From Candidatus Aminicenantota bacterium (GTDB lineage: Bacteria; Acidobacteriota; Aminicenantia; UBA2199), in the NCBI GenBank assembly GCA_029939015.1, contig JAOZTV010000031.1, positions 3,839 to 16,099 of the forward strand: a stretch of 12,261 bases of DNA. The letters run 5' to 3'. The notes under the pieces are model-generated. The model saw nothing but the letters and a program-made list of their open reading frames with translations. It had not been told where the DNA came from and ran no database searches. Positions 8,503 to 12,261 of this stretch are shown here, piece by piece; position 1 is the stretch's first letter, and every line of letters begins with the position of its first letter. Made by a program: the position numbers and the translations under genes.

Positions 8503-9465
8503 TTATAAAAAAACATCAATTAGTTCCTGGTCTATTAAAATATTCCCTTCAAAAAAAGGCTCAAAAGGTGAAAAAAAATTTAAAACAAACATTAATAGAA
8601 AAAATATTATCAAAAGATAAAACATATAATTGATTTTTTTTCTTGATTCGTCAATACGCTCATACAATAATTCTTCACTCTTATTTTTTTCAAAATCATC
8701 AATAGCTGATCTTTCTTTCTTTTGTATGATCTTTTTCTGGATAAGATTATAAAGACTTTTATATACCTTATATTTTGTAAAAACACCCAATTCTACAAGA
8801 TCCTTTACTCTGTTTTTACCATTAATGTATTTTAATAATCCAACCTCTGTTTCGTTAAGAAAAACTTTCTCAGTTGATGACATTTCATCTGCAGTTTCAT
8901 CAATTATTTCAATATTCTTTGATTCAATTTCTGTAGGTTCAAAGATAATATTATCATTGGGTACTAATTCTGTTATAAGAGGCCATTCGTCAAGCATCTG
9001 AACTCCTTCCATAATTAAACCATCTATTTGAATTGGTTCAAGACTCTTCATTCCCAAGTCAATAAATTCCATTACTTTAAAATTATACTCTCCACTCTTC
9101 CATTTAAAAAGTGATAAAATTATTTCTACAGCTTGATTTTTAAGAGCTTTATCAATAGTATCCTCTTCAACAATTTTCATTTCAAGAAGAATTTCACCAA
9201 TTTTTTTTCCTTTTTTTTTTTGAATATCAAGAGCCCTTTTCAACATTTCTTTAGAAATAAGATCCTGTTTGACAAGCACATTTCCTACTCTTGTTTCAAT
9301 TTTACGAGGAAAAGCATCAACGCCAACAATCATTCCATCTTCAATAATAAATGTTATAAAACCTTCTGGACTAGTAAAGGTCAATACTCCAGTCTTTTTT
9401 TGTAATGAAACTAATTGCAAAATATCTGGAACCTTAAATTCTCTTAATGTGCCCTTAAACGCCAT
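8503..9465 (-). CDS. PATAN/DUF4388 domain protein with T2SSE-N-like, winged-helix-like and C-terminal membrane segments
   Basis: The function is unknown, but the architecture is readable in 320 residues. Residues 1-55 resemble a DUF4388 (PATAN) domain: FKGTLREFKVPDILQL, KKTGVLTF and an IEDGMIVG turn. Residues 58-112 resemble the N-terminal domain of type II secretion ATPases (RVGNVLVKQDLISKEMLKRAL, then KIGEILLEMKIVEEDTI). Residues 112-150 look like the second half of a PATAN-type fold. Residues 203-250 form a winged-helix-like segment (LNETEVGLLKYINGKNRVKDL). After a charged linker there is one hydrophobic span at about 280-298, with about 22 residues beyond it, so the bulk is probably cytoplasmic and anchored to the membrane. 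The ATG overlaps the end of the upstream membrane-protein gene by 11 bases and follows a G-rich GGGGGAAG site. PATAN proteins often act in signalling or polarity in motile bacteria, but a specific role is not shown here. An A11 tract lies at 9211-9221. Confidence 0.85.
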   Translation of the reverse strand: MAFKGTLREFKVPDILQLVSLQKKTGVLTFTSPEGFITFIIEDGMIVGVDAFPRKIETRVGNVLVKQDLISKEMLKRALDIQKKKGKKIGEILLEMKIVEEDTIDKALKNQAVEIILSLFKWKSGEYNFKVMEFIDLGMKSLEPIQIDGLIMEGVQMLDEWPLITELVPNDNIIFEPTEIESKNIEIIDETADEMSSTEKVFLNETEVGLLKYINGKNRVKDLVELGVFTKYKVYKSLYNLIQKKIIQKKERSAIDDFEKNKSEELLYERIDESRKKINYMFYLLIIFFLLMFVLNFFSPFEPFFEGNILIDQELIDVFL

Positions 9466-11233
9466 AATCTTCCCCCATAATTGAAGTTATATTTAATACC
9501 AGATACAATGCTGAAGATATTAACCCCGATATATAGAAAACAAAAGGGACAGGCAATCCAAGAGAATTAAAACTAGCTATACCAGTATATCCAAAGATAA
9601 TAAAGAAATATAAAAACATTGATAATGTCAGAAATAAATTAGTCTTATCTCTATAATTAAAATTTAAACCAGGAATAACAATCGATAGTATAGTTTTTTT
9701 AATAAATCCATGAAAATTCTTTTTCTTTATTTCATTTTCTTTCAACAATTTCGCCTCTAAAAAAATAACATCTTTTATTAAAAACAATTGATGACAATCC
9801 TCACACAACCGATATGATTTATGAATAGTTTTCTTCTTAATAATTTTTGAACATTTTGAGCAGGTAGTACTCTCACCAAGAGCAGTAAATAGCTTATGTA
9901 AAAATTTTATGTAAAGGAAGAATATCAATATATAATAAATTAATGGCAATGTTGTCAGCTTAACGACAACACTCGTAGTAAATTTTATAGGATTAAATGA
10001 GTTTTCAGATAGTAAAAAAAGTTTTTTCCATAAATAATGTTTATTGATAATCGGACTTTTAAGATCTAGCACTAAGTGTTTATAATTTGACAAATATGGA
10101 TACTGGTCAACATAAGAATCAAATACTTTTTGTTCATTTTCATCCTGTTGATCTCTTAAAAGAACAAGTGTTAAATTATTTAAAACTATTTCATTTTTTT
10201 CGTCCTGCCTTAATACCTGCAATAAATAATCCTTACTTTTTGACAAGTTTTGTTCATCTTTATCACTACCATTTATATACTTATTATAAAACAAATTACC
10301 TAATAAAATAGAACCTGTTGCAGAATAATATTCACTATCTACATTATTAAGAATATCGAGTGATTTTCCAAAATCCTTTCTCTCATATTCTATAAGAGCG
10401 TATAATGTCTTTTGTTCATTACTCAATCTAGAATAATTCTTAGAGTCATAATTTCCATTATATAATTGTCTGTCAATTTTGAATGTATCACTTTTATAAT
10501 GTTCTGATAAGACACTGTTAAAACTAAAAACTGACAATATGATTATTGCTATAATAAAAAGAGTAAATATCGATTTTTTATCCGAGTTTGACATATATTT
10601 ATATAAAACACCAAATATTAAAAAAGGATATATAGCCCAGCCTGAAAAAAATAAGACCGGCCATATAAAAAGGCTTAATAACAGTAAAACTTTTTTAAAT
10701 GAAAAATCTCCATGAGAATCAATTAGGAGGTCATTTGCAAATAGCATAAAATATTTTATTAAAAAAACAATAGAATAAATAAATAGAACAAACAATAAAG
10801 CATATAATAAAGAATTTACAAATATATTCAAGAATAAGAAAGATGAATTGAAGTCTTTTGAAATCTTAAATAATTGAGGCAGAGTTCCTTTTATATTTGA
10901 AAGTAGTCCATTGTCATCAATATCAGATATTTTATTTTGAATATGCCAGTACTCAGGTACATCCTTTAAAACCTTTGAGTATATAATTTTTGATATAGCC
11001 GTATCCTGTACTCGTTTTGAATCAGCAAAATCAATTAATTTTTTGACAATTTCTTGTCTATCGCCTCTTACTAAAGCAGACAATTCAATCTTATCAAGGT
11101 TTTCAATAACCTTTTCTCTTTGACCATTTGCATCATAATAAAAAATAAGGTCTAAATTACCCCACGGATTTGTATCTGACAAAACTGGTAAAACTAATAA
11201 TAAAACAGAGAATATTATTAAATATTTTCTCAT
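9455..11233 (-). CDS. Unrecognised multi-pass membrane protein with TPR-like region and zinc-ribbon-like cysteines
   Basis: I do not recognise this 592-residue family. It opens with a signal-peptide-like segment (1-19, ending VLPVLS before a polar stretch), then an apparently extracytoplasmic region to about 130. Membrane spans follow at about 136-165, 179-213 (probably two) and 221-242. A soluble, helical, TPR-like region spans about 265-390 (paired helices such as EQKTLYALIEYERKDFGKSLDILN). A further span lies at 425-445, then a four-cysteine cluster (C458-X2-C461, C477-X2-C480) resembling a zinc ribbon, and two or three more spans at about 512-583. The start is supported by AGGGG overlapping the TAG of the DUF1844 gene, 5 bases before the ATG. 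Its end overlaps the PATAN gene by 11 bases, suggesting a shared task at the membrane. No enzymatic motif was seen. Confidence 0.85.
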   Translation of the reverse strand: MRKYLIIFSVLLLVLPVLSDTNPWGNLDLIFYYDANGQREKVIENLDKIELSALVRGDRQEIVKKLIDFADSKRVQDTAISKIIYSKVLKDVPEYWHIQNKISDIDDNGLLSNIKGTLPQLFKISKDFNSSFLFLNIFVNSLLYALLFVLFIYSIVFLIKYFMLFANDLLIDSHGDFSFKKVLLLLSLFIWPVLFFSGWAIYPFLIFGVLYKYMSNSDKKSIFTLFIIAIIILSVFSFNSVLSEHYKSDTFKIDRQLYNGNYDSKNYSRLSNEQKTLYALIEYERKDFGKSLDILNNVDSEYYSATGSILLGNLFYNKYINGSDKDEQNLSKSKDYLLQVLRQDEKNEIVLNNLTLVLLRDQQDENEQKVFDSYVDQYPYLSNYKHLVLDLKSPIINKHYLWKKLFLLSENSFNPIKFTTSVVVKLTTLPLIYYILIFFLYIKFLHKLFTALGESTTCSKCSKIIKKKTIHKSYRLCEDCHQLFLIKDVIFLEAKLLKENEIKKKNFHGFIKKTILSIVIPGLNFNYRDKTNLFLTLSMFLYFFIIFGYTGIASFNSLGLPVPFVFYISGLISSALYLVLNITSIMGEDYGV

Positions 11234-11241
11234 AATTACCC

Positions 11242-11487
11242 CTAATCGTTTTTAATTTTGTTGTGAACAGCTACTATATTTTCATAAACCTCATCAAAAT
11301 AATTCTGTTCGTCCTCACTCAAATTACCCTTTGTTTTAGCTTTTAACACAGCCAATAAGTCGATAAATATCTCAGCTTTTTCCAATTGCACATCAGTGTT
11401 TTTTGACACTGGATCAGGAATTATCCCAAGATTTATCATAGCCTGTGAAGACAACATTAATATAATTGCTTTTATATCTCTTTCCAT
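11242..11487 (-). CDS. DUF1844 family protein
   Basis: This 81-residue protein matches the DUF1844 pattern: an early SSQAMINLGIIPDP block (13-26, where the family has a similar A..LG..PDP) and a later IDLLAVLKAKTKGNLSEDE block (42-60, family I..LA.L..KTKGNL...E). The biochemical role of the family is unknown, so I assign none. The length and both conserved blocks are complete. No Shine-Dalgarno precedes the ATG. Instead a good sigma-70-type promoter ends six bases upstream, which predicts a leaderless transcript. The membrane-protein gene begins 8 bases after its stop, with the ribosome-binding site overlapping the TAG, so the two are very likely one operon. Confidence 0.88.
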   Translation of the reverse strand: MERDIKAIILMLSSQAMINLGIIPDPVSKNTDVQLEKAEIFIDLLAVLKAKTKGNLSEDEQNYFDEVYENIVAVHNKIKND

Positions 11488-11493
11488 AATTAT

Positions 11494-11522
11494 ATTATAT
11501 AAATTTTTTATTTTAAAATCAA
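11494..11522 (-). promoter_or_regulatory. Predicted sigma-70-type promoter giving a leaderless DUF1844 mRNA
   Basis: The minus strand has TTGATT (11522-11517), a 17-base spacer and a perfect TATAAT (11499-11494). Only six bases, ATAATT, separate this -10 from the ATG at 11487, so the usual start point about seven bases downstream coincides with the start codon. A second TATAAT overlaps four or five bases further down in this AT-rich stretch and would place the start inside the gene. The absence of any Shine-Dalgarno before the ATG agrees with a leaderless message. The rest of the 70-base gap after the 92-residue gene shows no terminator. Confidence 0.6.
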
Positions 11523-11557
11523 GAGATTTACTACTTTAAAACCTGTTAATTATTATT

Positions 11558-11836
11558 TTAAGCTTGAATATCAATGTGAAACTCTTCATCTTCTTCGTTC
11601 TCGTCATCATCAGCATCTTGTTTTTTTTTTTTAAACTTCTCCCTTTCTTCATTATCCTTAATCAATTTTTGACTAATATCTTCTGTTTCTGCGATTGCTC
11701 TTGCTTTTTCTTTGTCAACCTCTTTTAAGGCTTCTGAATAGTCAACGTCACCACTTTCAGGCTGAAGTATATCTGTACTCCTCCTTACTGTTGGATACCT
11801 CATCTTGCCGACTTTTCTTAATCTTCCAATTGACAT
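11558..11836 (-). CDS. Unrecognised 92-residue charge-polarised protein downstream of flgM
   Basis: I do not recognise this protein. It has no signal peptide or membrane span and is likely cytoplasmic. The N-terminus (1-20) is basic with several arginines (GRLRKVGKMRYPTVRR). The middle (about 33-72) is probably helical and coiled-coil-like, ending in KFKKKK. The tail is strongly acidic: 11 of the last 19 residues are Asp or Glu, then the protein ends in FHIDIQA. The ATG is preceded by GGTGA four bases upstream, and the gene starts 23 bases after the flgM stop, so it is probably cotranscribed with flgM and may have a flagellar or regulatory role. That is inference from position only. An uninterrupted A12 tract encodes Lys69-Lys72. 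Loss of one A would replace the acidic tail with about 28 mostly basic and hydrophobic residues. Confidence 0.7.
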   Translation of the reverse strand: MSIGRLRKVGKMRYPTVRRSTDILQPESGDVDYSEALKEVDKEKARAIAETEDISQKLIKDNEEREKFKKKKQDADDDENEEDEEFHIDIQA

Positions 11837-11859
11837 AATTCACCATCATATAATTTATA

Positions 11860-12147
11860 TTATTTTATTATGTGTTCATCAATTATTTTTTCAGCAATAT
11901 TTTCGCTTGATATTTTATATGTACCATCATTTACCTGAAGCTTTATTCCGTTTACCTTTCCCTGACTTATACTACCCATGTTTGCTGTTTGATTTTTTAA
12001 ATCTTTTAAATTATTAAGCTCTGAAGATAGCTCTACACTGTCTTCAGTATTATAGGCATTTGCTTTACCCGATTTACTATCTTTTTTTGAAAGATTGTTT
12101 TTAACAAACTCAGTATTAACATTCTCAATATTGTTATATACTTTCAT
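11860..12147 (-). CDS. flgM: Anti-sigma-28 factor FlgM
   Basis: FlgM binds the flagellar sigma factor FliA (sigma-28) and blocks late flagellar genes until it is exported through the completed hook-basal body. The 95-residue length is typical. The N-terminal half is polar and probably disordered. The family's features are in the second half: EDSVELSSE (35-43), KVNGIKLQVNDGTYKIS (64-80, family K...IK..I..G.Y.v) and NIAEKIID (83-90), which form the sigma-binding helices. A strong GGGAGGA ribosome-binding site lies four bases before the ATG. Upstream are a sigma-28-like promoter and a leader hairpin, implying feedback control by the very sigma factor it inhibits. No other flagellar gene is visible in the window. 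Confidence 0.9.
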   Translation of the reverse strand: MKVYNNIENVNTEFVKNNLSKKDSKSGKANAYNTEDSVELSSELNNLKDLKNQTANMGSISQGKVNGIKLQVNDGTYKISSENIAEKIIDEHIIK

Positions 12148-12151
12148 ATTT

Positions 12152-12157
12152 CCTCCC
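12152..12157 (-). promoter_or_regulatory. Strong Shine-Dalgarno of flgM
   Basis: The minus strand reads GGGAGG, then an AAAT spacer and the ATG at 12147. It is the most complete match to the anti-Shine-Dalgarno sequence in the window. It begins only three bases after the 3' arm of the leader hairpin, so a folded leader could affect ribosome access. Confidence 0.75.
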
Positions 12158-12160
12158 TTT

Positions 12161-12188
12161 CAACTGAGACACTATATAGTCTCAATTG
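12161..12188 (-). other. 10-bp inverted repeat (hairpin) in the flgM leader
   Basis: On the minus strand CAATTGAGAC (12188-12179) and GTCTCAGTTG (12170-12161) pair over ten positions, with one G-U wobble in RNA, around an eight-base loop TATATAGT. Inside, ACTATATAGT is itself a perfect palindrome, allowing an alternative fold. No T-run follows, so it is not an intrinsic terminator. It sits between the sigma-28-like -10 element and the ribosome-binding site. Depending on the exact transcription start it is either a 5' mRNA hairpin or a DNA operator-like repeat. Confidence 0.7.
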
Positions 12189-12190
12189 TT

Positions 12191-12217
12191 ATATCGGTAT
12201 TTTTATTTATTTCTTTA
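12191..12217 (-). promoter_or_regulatory. Predicted sigma-28 (FliA) promoter of flgM
   Basis: The minus strand has TAAA (12217-12214), exactly 15 bases, then ACCGATAT (12198-12191). The flagellar sigma-28 consensus is TAAA-N15-GCCGATAA, so the -35 core and spacing match fully and six of eight -10 positions match, including the CCGATA core. Transcription would begin around 12184-12188, giving a leader of about 40 bases. Placement directly before flgM makes biological sense, because flgM is a known sigma-28 target in other bacteria. Confidence 0.75.
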
Positions 12218-12261
12218 GAAGAAAAATTCTTCATTTAACGCTTTTATATTTTTTTGTGAAC

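Noticed and set aside
9133..9484. Two short plus-strand frames opposite the PATAN gene
   Set aside because: Both are antisense to a gene with clear domain matches and a ribosome-binding site, and they show no features of their own.
10087..10311. 74-codon plus-strand frame inside the membrane-protein gene
   Set aside because: It is antisense to a long continuous coding sequence with a TPR-like pattern; no ribosome-binding site or domain was seen.
11488..11557. Terminator between the 92-residue gene and the DUF1844 gene
   Set aside because: The gap holds only AT-rich palindromes such as ATTTTAAAAT and no GC stem. The promoter explains the sequence better.
11805..12017. 70-codon plus-strand frame opposite flgM
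   Set aside because: It is antisense to FlgM, whose family motifs and upstream signals are clear.
12220..12234. Inverted repeat GAAGAA/TTCTTC upstream of the flgM promoter, considered as a terminator
   Set aside because: The stem is six AT-rich pairs with a three-base loop and is followed by TAAAG rather than a T-run.

Overview
The window is a compact, AT-rich (roughly 30% GC by eye) bacterial chromosome segment. Every gene I can support lies on the minus strand, so transcription runs from high to low coordinates. FlgM with a sigma-28-type promoter points to a flagellated bacterium. DUF1844 and PATAN/DUF4388 proteins next to ribF-tig-clpP-clpX-lon-engB-rho would suit a Deferribacterota-like or deltaproteobacteria-like lineage, but that placement is an inference of low confidence. 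I saw no mobile elements, CRISPR arrays, rRNA or tRNA, and no gap between genes exceeds about 120 bases.

Layout in transcription order. (1) 12261-11558: a flagellar regulatory end, with a sigma-28-like promoter, a 10-bp leader hairpin, flgM and an unrecognised charge-polarised 92-residue protein. (2) 11557-8503: a sigma-70-like promoter that appears to start a leaderless mRNA for a DUF1844 protein. It is followed by a 592-residue membrane protein with a zinc-ribbon-like cluster and an overlapping gene for a PATAN/DUF4388 - T2SSE-N-like - winged-helix-like protein with a membrane segment near its C-terminus. (3) 8487-7627: ribF, for FMN and FAD synthesis. (4) 7626-1910: a protein-quality-control operon, tig-clpP-clpX-lon, behind its own promoter whose -35 element overlaps the ribF stop codon. 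(5) 1842-1: engB (ribosome assembly GTPase) and rho (transcription termination), separated by two bases. rho runs off the left edge, probably only a few codons short of complete.

How the genes work together: trigger factor receives nascent chains at the ribosome; ClpXP and Lon degrade misfolded, tagged or regulatory proteins; EngB supports large-subunit assembly; Rho ends transcription. This is a conserved housekeeping neighbourhood. It is packed tightly, with stop/start overlaps of 1 base (tig/clpP), 13 bases (clpX/lon) and 11 bases (membrane protein/PATAN protein), which suggests translational coupling.

The unusual elements are a lysine-rich, histone-H1-like extension of about 70 residues on trigger factor; the unrecognised membrane-protein pair; the predicted leaderless DUF1844 mRNA; the flgM leader with promoter, hairpin and Shine-Dalgarno packed together; and repeated long A-tracts inside genes, including an A12 tract in the 92-residue protein where a one-base loss would swap an acidic tail for a basic one. 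I found no convincing intrinsic terminator in the window.
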